This document shows, one piece after another, positions 51,798-61,624 of a stretch of DNA of 64,000 nucleotides (its first letter is position 1; every line of letters begins with the position of its first letter). The DNA is from DMER64 sp041654355 (GTDB lineage: Bacteria > Bacteroidota > Bacteroidia > Bacteroidales > UBA932), in contig JBAZDQ010000002.1 in the NCBI GenBank assembly GCA_041654355.1, positions 1-64,000 of the forward strand, read 5' to 3'. The notes below the pieces were generated by a model. It saw nothing but the letters and a program-made list of their open reading frames with translations, was not told the DNA's origin and did not search any database. The position numbers were made by a program, and so were the translations under genes.

Positions 51798-52570
51798 TAC
51801 TCTTTTGGGTTATTGATCACTACACGTTTGTCGGTCCGGGCAGGGATCGGCTCGCCGTTTTTAGTGAATACGTTAATGTATTGCAAGATCACATCGCGGA
51901 GCGTCAGACCCGAATAATCAACGCCCAGGTTGTTTTTAAACATAGTCATCCGGTCTCCTCCCTGGAGTAGGAAATCTATGGTTGCAATGTGATATACCCT
52001 TTCTTCATCCAGGGGTTCTCCGTTCACGAGAAGTTGTGTTATGCGGTGATCATCAATTTTCAGGGAAACACCCGAAAGAACTTCAACACGATGTGCCGCA
52101 AAAGATTCAAACAATTCTCTGACGCGGCTGCCTTTCAGGCTTACCAGGACAAGTGAATTTTCAAAAGGAAAGGCAGCATAGACATAATAAAGGGTAAGAT
52201 CCCCTTTTGGGAAAGAAGTCCTTATACCTCCAAAATTGGTAAGTGCAAAATCAACATTATCCAGGCCGTAATGCCTGCGGGCAATGGCCAGCAATGCATC
52301 TCCGGCCAGGTTGGACAAAGGACTTTCCGGGTAGTAGGACCTCATCTCTGTGGTTGTATATCCCACTACCTGGTTCATTTTCCTGTTTAGTTCAGGAGAA
52401 TACGTATTGATAATTTCCCGGACGGAGGCAGAAGACTTGCTTTGATATTCTGTTGTATCCATCAGTACACGATAGGCCTTTATGGTCTGTGCCTGTAAAA
52501 TAACACCTCCGGTTGTCAGGAATAAAACCAGAACAAAAAAGTGTATCAGCCGTTTTTGTATCGCATCCAT
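51797..52570 (-). CDS. C-terminal (substrate-binding) half of a split 5'-nucleotidase
   Basis: 257 aa from the ATG at 52570 (an ATG at 52588 is also possible); signal peptide present. It matches the 5'-nucleotidase C-terminal domain: SPLSNLAGDALLAIARR, ALTNFGGIRTSFPKGDLT, YVYAAFPFENSLVLV and HIATIDFLLQGGDRMTMF. The catalytic half lies immediately downstream. Overlaps the end of the permease gene. Confidence 0.9.
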   Translation of the reverse strand: MDAIQKRLIHFFVLVLFLTTGGVILQAQTIKAYRVLMDTTEYQSKSSASVREIINTYSPELNRKMNQVVGYTTTEMRSYYPESPLSNLAGDALLAIARRHYGLDNVDFALTNFGGIRTSFPKGDLTLYYVYAAFPFENSLVLVSLKGSRVRELFESFAAHRVEVLSGVSLKIDDHRITQLLVNGEPLDEERVYHIATIDFLLQGGDRMTMFKNNLGVDYSGLTLRDVILQYINVFTKNGEPIPARTDKRVVINNPKE

Positions 52571-53889
52571 TTCCATAATTCTTTCCATGTCACTTTTTTA
52601 CCGTACATCAAGATGCCTACCCGGTATACTTTGGCAGAAAAATGAACTACTGCCAGGAAGGTGAGGAACAGCAATATCAGAGAAACGAGTAATTGCCACA
52701 GGGGCACGCCTCCAAAGGGAAGACGGGCCAACATTACCATGGGAGAAGTAAATGGTATGATGGATGCCCAAACCGATAGTGAGCTGTCCGGATACTGGAA
52801 GGTATGCATCATGATGAATAATCCCAGGATCAGGGGAATGGTAATGGGTAACTGGAATTGCTGGGTATCAGTTTCGGCATCGGAAACGGATCCGACAGCG
52901 GCAAACATGGAAGCATACATGAGGTATCCGCCTATGAAATACAAACAGAAACTCAAGAGGAATTTTCCGAAATTAATTTGAGAGATCGTGCTGGCTATGC
53001 CTGTGAGCACACCGTTTCCAGTATCAAAGGAAGCTATGGTTCCGGCCAGACCTCCCTGCATCTGAGGTGCAGATTCCGCCATATCGGCAACGGCTCCTGT
53101 TCCTATCAGGGCCATAACAACAACCAGGATGATGGCTGTAAGCAGGATCCAGAGAAAGAACTGAAGCAGGGCAACCAGTGCAATACCAATTATCTTTCCC
53201 AGCATTAACTCTACGGGTTTGACCGAGGAAATGATCACTTCGACTATCCGGTTTGTCTTTTCTTCTATGACACCACGGATGACCATGGACCCATACATGA
53301 ATATGAACATATAAATCAGGAAGCTGCTCAAATAGGCGATAGCCATGTATACTTCCGTAATGGTCTCTTTTTCATCTCCGGTTTCCGTCCAGGTCAGGGA
53401 TTTGACAGGAATATCGGTCCTTATGTCCTCCATGATCTCCTTTAACTGTGGAATATTGTACGATTCCAGCCGTTGTTGTTCGACCTCGTAACTGATCTGC
53501 CTGGAAACGTACCGTTGAATATCCTGGTCAATGGGCCCCGTGCTGTACATCCGTACTTCTACGGAATTTCCTTCGACTGCTCCTATAACACAAAGAGCGT
53601 GCAGATTGCGGGTATCAAAGTCCTTTTTATAATCTTCCGGATCGCCTTCACTGCGAAAGGTAAAATGGGTGTACTCCCGGTCTTCCAGAACTTTTTCTCC
53701 TATTCCGGTCGGGTCAATGACTTCAATGTTTTTTTCTTTGTTGTCTTTCAGCGTGGTCATCAGGGTGGGGACCGTGATCAGTGCTGCCATCAAAAGAGGT
53801 GTCAGGAACGTGGCAATAAGAAATGATTTCTTTCTGACACGAATAGCGAATTCTCTTCCGATAATAAGGTTTATCTTTTTGATATTCAT
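52546..53889 (-). CDS. ABC-2 family permease, NatB type
   Basis: 447 aa. First helix near residue 25-45, a large extracytoplasmic domain (about 50-180), then five or six helices (MFIFMYGSMVIRGVIEEKTNRIVEVIISSVKP in part marks the NatB pattern). Its ATG shares one base with the stop of the ATPase gene. NatAB exporters move Na+ or peptides; substrate unknown here. Confidence 0.88.
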   Translation of the reverse strand: MNIKKINLIIGREFAIRVRKKSFLIATFLTPLLMAALITVPTLMTTLKDNKEKNIEVIDPTGIGEKVLEDREYTHFTFRSEGDPEDYKKDFDTRNLHALCVIGAVEGNSVEVRMYSTGPIDQDIQRYVSRQISYEVEQQRLESYNIPQLKEIMEDIRTDIPVKSLTWTETGDEKETITEVYMAIAYLSSFLIYMFIFMYGSMVIRGVIEEKTNRIVEVIISSVKPVELMLGKIIGIALVALLQFFLWILLTAIILVVVMALIGTGAVADMAESAPQMQGGLAGTIASFDTGNGVLTGIASTISQINFGKFLLSFCLYFIGGYLMYASMFAAVGSVSDAETDTQQFQLPITIPLILGLFIMMHTFQYPDSSLSVWASIIPFTSPMVMLARLPFGGVPLWQLLVSLILLFLTFLAVVHFSAKVYRVGILMYGKKVTWKELWKWMRYKNG

Positions 53890-54815
53890 TACCTTTCCTC
53901 CTTTTGAGTTACCAGTTTAATAAATATATCGTGCATACGGGGAATAATTTCGCTCATTCCCACGATAGTGGTATGAGGAATCAGGGCTTCCAGCAATTCG
54001 TTTGTTGTGTGCCCATCCTTCAGCTCTATGGTCATAGAGTAAGAGCCGTCTTTTTTACCCTGAGACATAACGGAAAAAACGGTATTGTCAAAAAGTGCCT
54101 GATCCAGCTGATCTGAAGCCCGGTAAAGGATCTCAATATGGTTGTCCCCGTGGATGCGCCGAATATCATGGACCTGTCCCGTGACTATTAAACGGGCATT
54201 GTCTATCAGAGCGATCTCATCGCATAATTCCTCTACTGATTCCATATTATGAGTAGATAATATGACGGAGGTACCGTTTTCTTTCAAACGGATAATTTCT
54301 TTACGAATAAGATCTACATTGATAGGGTCGAATCCACTAAAAGGTTCATCCAGAATTAACAGTTTGGGATCATGCATGACTGTGGTTACAAACTGAACTT
54401 TTTGAGCCATCCCTTTGGATAACTCAGTGATCTTTTTGTTCCACCAGGCCTGGATGCCGAATCTCACAAACCAGGATTTCAGACTGGAAAGCGCCTGTGC
54501 ATGGGACATCCCTTTCAATTTTGCCAGGTACATAGCCTGATCCCCGATCTTCATTTTTTTGTACAAACCTCTTTCTTCGGGAAGGTAACCGATGCGAAAC
54601 ACATCGTTTGCGGTTAATGGGTGATTGTCAAAAAATATGCTTCCTTCGTCGGGAGCAGTGATTTGATTGACTATCCTTAATAAGGTGGTTTTTCCCGCTC
54701 CGTTGGGTCCGAGCAACCCGAATATTTTTCCTTCGGGTACATCTATGCTGACATTCTCTAATGCCAGGTGACCGTCAAAGCGCTTAAACACATTGTTCGT
54801 AACCAGTATACTCAT
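53889..54815 (-). CDS. ABC transporter ATP-binding protein, NatA type
   Basis: 308 aa. Walker A GLLGPNGAGKTTLLRI, YLPEERGLYKKM (NatA-type Q-loop), signature ELSKGMAQKVQF, Walker B LLILDEPFSGFDP. The C-terminal 75 residues are the extra domain common in this class. Promoter box TATATTTG on the minus strand at 54851-54858, 35 bases upstream. Paired with the NatB-type permease. Confidence 0.9.
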   Translation of the reverse strand: MSILVTNNVFKRFDGHLALENVSIDVPEGKIFGLLGPNGAGKTTLLRIVNQITAPDEGSIFFDNHPLTANDVFRIGYLPEERGLYKKMKIGDQAMYLAKLKGMSHAQALSSLKSWFVRFGIQAWWNKKITELSKGMAQKVQFVTTVMHDPKLLILDEPFSGFDPINVDLIRKEIIRLKENGTSVILSTHNMESVEELCDEIALIDNARLIVTGQVHDIRRIHGDNHIEILYRASDQLDQALFDNTVFSVMSQGKKDGSYSMTIELKDGHTTNELLEALIPHTTIVGMSEIIPRMHDIFIKLVTQKEER

Positions 54816-54872
54816 AGACTTACAATAGGTGTTAGAAATAAACTATCCGACAAATATAGTAAAAAACAATCC

Positions 54873-55517
54873 TCAATAAAGGTACCAGCCGATTTTAACG
54901 GCCTGTTCGAGCGTCAATATTTTATGACGGACCAGGTTTGTCACAGTACAGGAATCCTTCCCTGTTGTTTCCCGGTATCTGATAATGCACCGGGCAAGGT
55001 ACCTTCCTATATAAATATGAGAGGCCAGCTGATCTTCGGTCACTGTTTTAAGATCCATTTTTTTGACAAACGAAGTGTCCACAAAAACGTCGCTATAAAA
55101 ACCTTTCAACCGTTCTTCATCCATCCCGTATACTTCCAGGAGCTGTTCAGGAAGGGCAAAGCCGCCAATTTTTTCACGGTATTCCAGGATCCTGACTGCG
55201 TAATAGGGACCAATGCCGTATAATTTGACCAGTTCTGCACTGTCAGCTGTATTGAGTTCAATTTTCATGGGAACATAAGGGCGGTATGTGCCGGGTCCCG
55301 AACGGGTTTTATTTTTTAACGTGTCTTCGTACTCCCGGGTTAAGACAGGCCGGTTGAAAGATTCACAGTATACCCGGAGCAGACCGGATGATTGCCGGAT
55401 CTCCTGGTACATAAAAGGAGACCACCCTCCTGGGATCATCCTGAATGATAATAAAACCAAAACGCCTGCAATACCGGAAGCATGAATTATAAAGTGATGC
55501 CTGTTACCCCATTTCAT
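54873..55517 (-). CDS. Helix-hairpin-helix (ComEA-like) membrane-anchored protein
   Basis: 214 aa. One N-terminal membrane helix (about 8-27) and two or three HhH units: IELNTADSAELVKLYGIGPYYAVRIL and a later DQLASHIYIGRYLARCII. HhH pairs bind DNA without sequence preference; ComEA relatives take part in DNA uptake, and Bacteroidota carry several. The start overlaps rsmI by 14 bases. Confidence 0.83.
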   Translation of the reverse strand: MKWGNRHHFIIHASGIAGVLVLLSFRMIPGGWSPFMYQEIRQSSGLLRVYCESFNRPVLTREYEDTLKNKTRSGPGTYRPYVPMKIELNTADSAELVKLYGIGPYYAVRILEYREKIGGFALPEQLLEVYGMDEERLKGFYSDVFVDTSFVKKMDLKTVTEDQLASHIYIGRYLARCIIRYRETTGKDSCTVTNLVRHKILTLEQAVKIGWYLY

Positions 55518-56196
55518 TGTCTTTCCCTTTTCCTTTCAGCACAATTACAATCTCTCCTCTGGGGGTGTGATCCCTGAACCAATCACAGACATAAGCGAGC
55601 GTCCCCCTGACAGTCTCTTCATGCATTTTGCTAATCTCCCGGCTTACGGAAACTTCTCTTTCCGGTCCGAGTGCGGAGGACAGTTCTTCCAGTGTCTTGA
55701 GCAGCCGGAAGGGGGATTCATACAATATGACCGTACGGGTTTCCGATTTGTAAGATTCCAAACGGGTTCGCCTGCCTTTTTTAACAGGTAAAAAACCTTC
55801 AAAACAGAAACGGTCGGATGGGAATCCGCTGTTTACCAAAGCCGGGATCAGCGCCGTGGCCCCGGGCAGGCATTCAACGTCAATACCGGCAGCCAGGCAT
55901 TCCCTTATCAGTAAATACCCGGGATCGGATATCCCCGGGGTTCCGGCATCACTTATAAGTGCTGCCAGGAGGCCATCCTGAATTTTACGAATAACGGAGC
56001 CAACCTGTTTGTGTTCGTTGAATTTGTGAAACGATTCCATATGTGTTCCGATGCCGTACTTTTTCAGTAAAATGCTGCTTGTACGCGTGTCTTCAGCAAG
56101 TATAAGATCGGCATCTTTAAGCACATTCAGGGCTCTTGTGGTAATATCTTCCAGGTTCCCGATTGGTGTGGGGACTATGATGAGTTTAGAACACAT
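55504..56196 (-). CDS. rsmI: 16S rRNA (cytidine1402-2'-O)-methyltransferase
   Basis: 230 aa from the ATG at 56196. Methylates C1402 of 16S rRNA. Blocks: LIIVPTPIGNLEDITTRAL, ILAEDTRTSSILLKKYGI, ALISDAGTPGISDPGYLLI, CLPGATALIPALVNSGFP and YESPFRL. Complete. The longer frame to 56298 overlaps another gene and is not used. Confidence 0.95.
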   Translation of the reverse strand: MCSKLIIVPTPIGNLEDITTRALNVLKDADLILAEDTRTSSILLKKYGIGTHMESFHKFNEHKQVGSVIRKIQDGLLAALISDAGTPGISDPGYLLIRECLAAGIDVECLPGATALIPALVNSGFPSDRFCFEGFLPVKKGRRTRLESYKSETRTVILYESPFRLLKTLEELSSALGPEREVSVSREISKMHEETVRGTLAYVCDWFRDHTPRGEIVIVLKGKGKDNEMG

Positions 56197-56644
56197 CTTC
56201 CAGCTGTGTAAGAAATTTCTGTACGGCAGGAGATGATAATTCCCAGTGGGGAAAATGTTCTGCCAGATAGGCTTCCGCCTGCTGTATAGTCTTGACATCC
56301 TGAAGATTGGTCAGGGTCTTGTCGTAAAGAGCCCGGTCCTGATTAAAAAGCACTTTTTCATAGAGAAACCGGTCGTTCAGGGGAATGACCTCTTTCAAAG
56401 GCCTGCCGTTTTTTGTTTTTGCCAATGAATCGGCAAGGGTGATGCGTTGGGCAAATCCGGAAAACAGATCTCCGACCGTTTCCGGTTCCGTTTCAGGTTC
56501 GGATTCTTGTTCCATTTCCGGCTGCGAATCAAGTTCAAACACCTGTTCGTCAGGATGGTCAACGGCGGGATCAAGTAATGCCTCTATCTTTTGCTCCAGT
56601 TGGACCAGGAGGTCTTTTATTTCCTTATAATCCTTTGAATTCAC
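56186..56644 (-). CDS. Conserved-looking acidic protein, unknown
   Basis: 152 aa. N-terminal Glu/Asp-rich half (residues 20-60, many EPE repeats) and a folded C-terminal half with FLYEKVLFNQDRALYDKTLTNL and AYLAEHFPHWELSSPAVQKFL. No signal peptide or membrane segment. I do not recognise a named domain. It overlaps the rsmI start by 11 bases and is probably in the same operon as rsmI and the HhH protein. Confidence 0.65.
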   Translation of the reverse strand: MNSKDYKEIKDLLVQLEQKIEALLDPAVDHPDEQVFELDSQPEMEQESEPETEPETVGDLFSGFAQRITLADSLAKTKNGRPLKEVIPLNDRFLYEKVLFNQDRALYDKTLTNLQDVKTIQQAEAYLAEHFPHWELSSPAVQKFLTQLEDVF

Positions 56645-56668
56645 GTTCCAAAGTTACGTATTTAATGC

Positions 56669-57388
56669 TTATTGAGGAATAAAACGGTAGACAATTTCTC
56701 CGGTTTGCAGAGAAGGTGCTTCGGTAGATGCAGTGAAACGGCTTTGTTTTGCGGCGCGCAGGGCGAATTCACGTAAACACCTGTCCCGGGAAGAAAAATC
56801 ATCCACTATGTCTGCTTTTTTAACGTATCCTTTTTGGTCTACATAGATCAAAACGGTTACATCACCGCCACCAATGCATTTGTATACCGGAATGGGCAGG
56901 CTCATGGCTTTTCTGCCTTTTAACCTGTATTCCAGTACAGCCGGGCCGGTATATGGTTTTGTCTTTTCCTCTTCTTCTTTTTCAGGGGGCGCAACGGTGT
57001 TTTCTTCACCCCCTGCATTTTCTACAGCTTCACGTGCAGCATCCAGACGTTTTTGCAGTTCCTCGGCTTCTTCGTATACACGTGACGGATCTTCATGCCG
57101 GTCATCTTTCAGATTTTGATTTCGCTGAGTCACATCTACTGCAACGTTTCTGGATTGCTGTTCGATGCCGGATATCAGGTCTTCCAGATCGGCACTCAAT
57201 TGGGCACGCATTTGCTCCCTTTGGAGCTGGGCCTCCAGTTCTTCTTGTTGGGAAAAGTCCAGGATAAAGGAAGATTCTTTCTGTATAAGCGAATTGATTT
57301 GAAACAACAAAAAGATGATCAGGGCAACCAGATGTACGATTACCGTAAAATAGAGTCCTGTTTTTGTTTCTTTTTTCATTCCGAACAA
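56669..57388 (-). CDS. TonB-like protein with coiled-coil stalk
   Basis: 239 aa. N-terminal membrane helix (about 12-32), then a long Glu/Gln-rich coiled-coil (40-135) in place of the usual Pro-rich stalk, and a C-terminal domain with a TonB_C look (VTVLIYVDQKGYVKKADIV, FALRAAKQSRF). TonB couples ExbBD energy to outer membrane receptors; a partial exbD ends this window but is not in this operon. An ATG at 57379 is an alternative start. Confidence 0.75.
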   Translation of the reverse strand: MFGMKKETKTGLYFTVIVHLVALIIFLLFQINSLIQKESSFILDFSQQEELEAQLQREQMRAQLSADLEDLISGIEQQSRNVAVDVTQRNQNLKDDRHEDPSRVYEEAEELQKRLDAAREAVENAGGEENTVAPPEKEEEEKTKPYTGPAVLEYRLKGRKAMSLPIPVYKCIGGGDVTVLIYVDQKGYVKKADIVDDFSSRDRCLREFALRAAKQSRFTASTEAPSLQTGEIVYRFIPQ

Positions 57389-57391
57389 AGC

Positions 57392-58006
57392 TTACCTGGT
57401 TAACAGGGCCTGTTCGATGGTAGATATCAACACATTAATTGCTACCGTATTGTGTCCGCCCTGGGGTACTATGATATCGGCATAACGTTTTGTGGGTTCA
57501 ATAAACTGAAGGTGCATAGGCTTAACGGTCTTTTCGTAACGTTCCAGTACCTTGTTGACAGACCTCCCCCTTTCTATTATATCCCTGGATATAACCCTGG
57601 ATAAACGGTCATCAGGATCTGCATCCACGTAAATTTTCATATCCAGGCAGTCTCTCAGGGGAGGATCCGTAAAGATCAGAATCCCTTCCACAATGATAAT
57701 CTGTGTAGGTTCAATGTGAATCGTTTCCCTGGAACGGGTACAGGTAATGTAGGAGTATATGGGTTGTTCTATGGGATTCCCTGCTTTAAGCTGTAACAAG
57801 TGTTTTACCATAAGTTCCCAGTCAATGGACTCCGGGTGGTCAAAATTCAGTTCCTGTCTTTGTTCCAACGGCAGGTGAGAGTTGTCTTTGTAATAGGAAT
57901 CCTGAGGGATCACAGTAATTTTTTTTTGATCCAGGCTCTCCAGTATTTTATTTACTACGGTTGTTTTACCAGAACCGGTACCACCGGCTATACCAATTAT
58001 CAACAT
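57392..58006 (-). CDS. udk: Uridine kinase
   Basis: 204 aa. Phosphorylates uridine and cytidine with ATP. P-loop GIAGGTGSGKTTVVNKI, NFDHPESIDWELMVKHLL and the lid region SRVISRDIIERGRS. Complete. It begins 1 base after the asnS stop. Confidence 0.95.
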   Translation of the reverse strand: MLIIGIAGGTGSGKTTVVNKILESLDQKKITVIPQDSYYKDNSHLPLEQRQELNFDHPESIDWELMVKHLLQLKAGNPIEQPIYSYITCTRSRETIHIEPTQIIIVEGILIFTDPPLRDCLDMKIYVDADPDDRLSRVISRDIIERGRSVNKVLERYEKTVKPMHLQFIEPTKRYADIIVPQGGHNTVAINVLISTIEQALLTR

Positions 58007-58007
58007 A

Positions 58008-59399
58008 TTAAAATTCAGCAGATTTTGGAGTTCGGGGAAAAGGAATCACATCACGGATATTTGCCATTCCGGTAATAAACAAGAGCAAGCGTTCAAACCC
58101 CAGTCCGAATCCGGAATGCGGGGCGGTCCCAAAGCGCCGGGTGTCAAGGTACCAATCCATGTTTTCTTCAGACATATCCATCTCTACGATCCTTCTGCGG
58201 AGTGTTTCCAGATTTTCTTCACGTTGGGATCCTCCTATGATTTCTCCGATCTTAGGAAAAAGAACGTCCATGGCCCGGACGGTTTTTCCGTCCGGGTTCT
58301 CTTTCATATAAAAAGCCTTGATCTCTTTGGGATAGTCTGTTAATATTACGGGACGTTTAAAATGCTTTTCGACCAGGTACCTTTCATGTTCACTCTGCAG
58401 ATCCACCCCCCAGGAAACGGGATACTCAAAATCCTGACCGCTGGCAGTAAGAATCTCGACACCTTCCGTATAGGTGAGACGTACAAATTTCGTATCGCAA
58501 ACGCCTTCAAGCCTGTTGATCAGGTCCTTGTCTATCATGTTGTTCAGAAAACCAATGTCCGCTGCACAATTCTCCAGGGCATACTTAACCAGGAACTTGA
58601 TAAAATCTTCTGCCAGGTCCATGTTGTCAACAATGTCGTAGAAGGCCATTTCCGGTTCTATCATCCAGAACTCGGCAAGGTGCCTGGGGGTATTACTGTT
58701 CTCTGCCCTGAAAGTCGGGCCGAAAGTATATACTTCGCCCAGGGCCAATGCGCCCAATTCTCCTTCCAGCTGGCCGCTTACGGTCAGACTTGTCTGACGG
58801 CCGAAAAAATCTTTAGAATAATCTATAGCGTTGTCTTTTTCTCTGGGTGGATTGTTCAGGTCAAGGGTCGTAACCTGGAACATGGCTCCGGCCCCCTCAC
58901 AGTCCGATGCGGTAATGATGGGAGTATGCAAATACACAAAACCGTTATCGTTAAAATATTTATGGATGGCATAAGCCATGGCGTGACGGATCCTGAATAT
59001 ACAACCGAAGGTGTTGGTCCTGGGTCTGAGATGTGCGATTTCCCGCAGGAATTCCATGCTGTGCCCTTTCTTTTGTAAAGGATAAACGGCAGGGTCAGCG
59101 GTTCCGTATATTTCAATTTCAGAGGCCTTAATCTCAACGGCTTGTTGTGTCCCGACTGAGGGGACCAGTTCTCCTTTAACACGGATGCAGGCTCCGGTAG
59201 TGACAGGCCGCAGATGCTCTTCCGTGAAGACAGCCATATCGCATACAATCTGTACGTTGTGGATAGTGGAGCCATCATTCAAAGCTATGAAGGCAATATT
59301 TTTGTTGCCCCTTTTAGTTCGTACCCAGCCTTTTACCTGCACGGGATTTCCGGCCTGCATTTTCAGAAGGTCAATGATTCTGGTGCGTGATTTTATCAT
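58008..59399 (-). CDS. asnS: Asparaginyl-tRNA synthetase
   Basis: 463 aa. OB-fold anticodon domain (about 15-105), class II motif 2 in TFRAENSNTPRHLAEFWMIEPE and motif 3 in GFGLGFERLLLFITG. The tRNA-Asn it charges is the same tRNA whose gene bounds the integrated element. Complete; ahcY precedes it by 5 bases on the same strand. Confidence 0.97.
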   Translation of the reverse strand: MIKSRTRIIDLLKMQAGNPVQVKGWVRTKRGNKNIAFIALNDGSTIHNVQIVCDMAVFTEEHLRPVTTGACIRVKGELVPSVGTQQAVEIKASEIEIYGTADPAVYPLQKKGHSMEFLREIAHLRPRTNTFGCIFRIRHAMAYAIHKYFNDNGFVYLHTPIITASDCEGAGAMFQVTTLDLNNPPREKDNAIDYSKDFFGRQTSLTVSGQLEGELGALALGEVYTFGPTFRAENSNTPRHLAEFWMIEPEMAFYDIVDNMDLAEDFIKFLVKYALENCAADIGFLNNMIDKDLINRLEGVCDTKFVRLTYTEGVEILTASGQDFEYPVSWGVDLQSEHERYLVEKHFKRPVILTDYPKEIKAFYMKENPDGKTVRAMDVLFPKIGEIIGGSQREENLETLRRRIVEMDMSEENMDWYLDTRRFGTAPHSGFGLGFERLLLFITGMANIRDVIPFPRTPKSAEF

Positions 59400-59404
59400 A
59401 ATGG

Positions 59405-60799
59405 TTAATATCTGTAATAGTCCGGTTTATAAGGGCCTTCAATGGAAAACCCAATGTAATCAGCCTGTTTTTGTGTCATGCGGGTAAGCTTGGCTCCCAG
59501 GTAATCCAGGTGGAGACGTGCCACCTCTTCATCCAGATATTTGGGCAGCTGATAGACCCCCAATTCATAATCTGTATTCCATAGACTGATCTGTGCCAGA
59601 ACCTGGTTTGAGAAAGAATTGCTCATGACAAATGATGAATGTCCCGTGGCACATCCCAGGTTAACCAGGCGTCCTTCAGCAAGCATGATGATGGAGTGAC
59701 CGTCCGGGAAAGAAAATTTGTCTACCTGAGGTTTGATGTTCTCTTTTATTATGCCCGGGTAGTTCGTAAGGGCATCCACTTGTATTTCGTTATCAAAGTG
59801 TCCAATGTTGCATACGATGGCATGATCCCTCATTTTTTCCATATGTTCTAAACGGATCACATCACAATTGCCTGTTGCCGTAACAAAGATACGTGCTTCT
59901 TCCAGACAGTCTTCTATGGTGCGAACCTCAAACCCTTCAACAGATGCCTGAAGGGCACAGATAGGATCGATCTCGGTAACCAGAACGCGTGCTCCGTAAG
60001 AACGCAAACTCCTGGCACATCCTTTTCCCACATCCCCGTAGCCGCATACTACTACAACTTTTCCTGCGATCATAACGTCGGTGGCTCGTTTGATCCCGTC
60101 TGCCAGTGATTCATGACATCCATACAGGTTGTCGAATTTTGATTTTGTAACCGAATCATTCACGTTAATAGCCGGGAACAGGAGTTCTCCTTTGTCAAAC
60201 ATCTGGTAAAGGCGATGGACTCCTGTAGTTGTTTCTTCACTGACTCCTTTCATGCCTTCCGCCATACGGGCCCACATACCGGGCTTTTCTTTGAGCGTTT
60301 TTCTCAAGAGAGCCGCAATTACTTTTTCTTCAGTACTTCCGTTCATGGCATCAAGGATGGAACTGTCTTTTTCCGCCAGCACGCCTTTATGGATCAGCAG
60401 TGTGGCATCACCGCCATCATCTACTATCATGTGAGGTCCTGTTTCATTTGGAAATGACAACGCCTGCAAGGTGCTCCACCAGTATTCTTCCAGCGTTTCA
60501 CCTTTCCATGCAAACACGGGAATACCGGCTTCTGCGATGGCTGCCGCCGCATGATCCTGAGTTGAAAAGATGTTGCAGGAAGCCCATCTTACATCTGCAC
60601 CGAGTGCTTTAAGCGTTTCTATGAGCACAGCAGTCTGTACGGTCATATGGAGACTTCCTGTGATGCGGGCTCCCCTCAAAGGGTTTTCTTGAGTGTATCG
60701 CTTACGCAAGGCCATAAGTCCTGGCATTTCCCTTTCGGCCAGCTCAATTTCTTTCCTTCCGAATGCAGCCAGCCCGGGATCTTTTATCTTGGATTCCAT
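59405..60799 (-). CDS. ahcY: Adenosylhomocysteinase
   Basis: 464 aa. Reversibly splits S-adenosylhomocysteine to adenosine and homocysteine with bound NAD. Substrate region RITGSLHMTVQTAVLIETL, NAD motif VVCGYGDVGKGCARSLRSYGA, and the C-terminal KPDYYRY that reaches the partner active site. The ATG at 60799 matches the family start. Promoter box TACCTTTG on the minus strand at 60813-60820. Confidence 0.97.
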   Translation of the reverse strand: MESKIKDPGLAAFGRKEIELAEREMPGLMALRKRYTQENPLRGARITGSLHMTVQTAVLIETLKALGADVRWASCNIFSTQDHAAAAIAEAGIPVFAWKGETLEEYWWSTLQALSFPNETGPHMIVDDGGDATLLIHKGVLAEKDSSILDAMNGSTEEKVIAALLRKTLKEKPGMWARMAEGMKGVSEETTTGVHRLYQMFDKGELLFPAINVNDSVTKSKFDNLYGCHESLADGIKRATDVMIAGKVVVVCGYGDVGKGCARSLRSYGARVLVTEIDPICALQASVEGFEVRTIEDCLEEARIFVTATGNCDVIRLEHMEKMRDHAIVCNIGHFDNEIQVDALTNYPGIIKENIKPQVDKFSFPDGHSIIMLAEGRLVNLGCATGHSSFVMSNSFSNQVLAQISLWNTDYELGVYQLPKYLDEEVARLHLDYLGAKLTRMTQKQADYIGFSIEGPYKPDYYRY

Positions 60800-60841
60800 T
60801 TCTATTTTTTTGCAAAGGTAAGCAAAAAACAAAATCAGGTC

Positions 60842-61624
60842 TCAAAACCGTAAGGTTTCCTTAAGCGTTCTGTAGCCCGAAGCACTTATCCGAATGGATT
60901 TGCCGTTATTCAGAATAATAAGTTGTTGTTGCCCGTAGCGTTCAATACGGTTTATTTTTGCAACATTTACTATGAAGGAGCGGTGAATTCTCACAAACCG
61001 GGAAGGAGACAGGCTCTCCTGTACATGTTTCATGGTCTCCTCTTTCAGCCAGGATCCGTTATCGGTCACAAGTGAAATATAATCCCCGTCGGCTTGAATA
61101 AACAGAAGATCTTCCACAGGAATTACTTTGATTCTGTTACCGGCTCTGACAGTAATTTTATCTGCATAATCTGCAGAAGATGAAATCCCTTTTTTTCTCT
61201 CCCGGGCCGTTTCTTCCGGGAGTTCTGCAGTTATGCGTGTTTTTCTCCAAAAAAAGAAAATTACGGTAAGCAGAATGCCAACAAATATCCGTAACGGAAT
61301 GGTTTCATAAAAAAGAAGAAAACGTTCATGCGGTAAATAAAGATACATAGCCAATACAGGCAGACCGCATATTGCTATGAAGAATATCATGATCTGCACG
61401 TACACGGGCATGCCGTATACGTGCATTTTTTGCAGAAAAAAAACAAAGAACAAAATACAGCCTGTAATAACCAGCGTATCAACCAGGTACTCTTTCCATC
61501 CAAGAGATACTAAAGAGCCCGTAAGAAAGGCATAAAGGAACGAAGTGGCCAGGATAAATCCTAAACAGGCTGTCCATTGATATTTATTTAATTTCTCCAC
61601 CTCCAAAGACACATTCAGCTTCAA
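60842..61624 (-). CDS. Membrane-anchored LytTR DNA-binding regulator
   Basis: 260 aa. Four membrane helices in residues 18-135, then a LytTR domain at 155-260 (IPVEDLLFIQADGDYISLVT, SPSRFVRIHRSFIVNVAKI). There is no receiver domain, so the usual phospho-signal is absent. It overlaps the LiaF-like gene by 41 bases. A membrane-tethered regulator reading the state of its partner is plausible. Confidence 0.85.
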   Translation of the reverse strand: MKLNVSLEVEKLNKYQWTACLGFILATSFLYAFLTGSLVSLGWKEYLVDTLVITGCILFFVFFLQKMHVYGMPVYVQIMIFFIAICGLPVLAMYLYLPHERFLLFYETIPLRIFVGILLTVIFFFWRKTRITAELPEETARERKKGISSSADYADKITVRAGNRIKVIPVEDLLFIQADGDYISLVTDNGSWLKEETMKHVQESLSPSRFVRIHRSFIVNVAKINRIERYGQQQLIILNNGKSIRISASGYRTLKETLRF

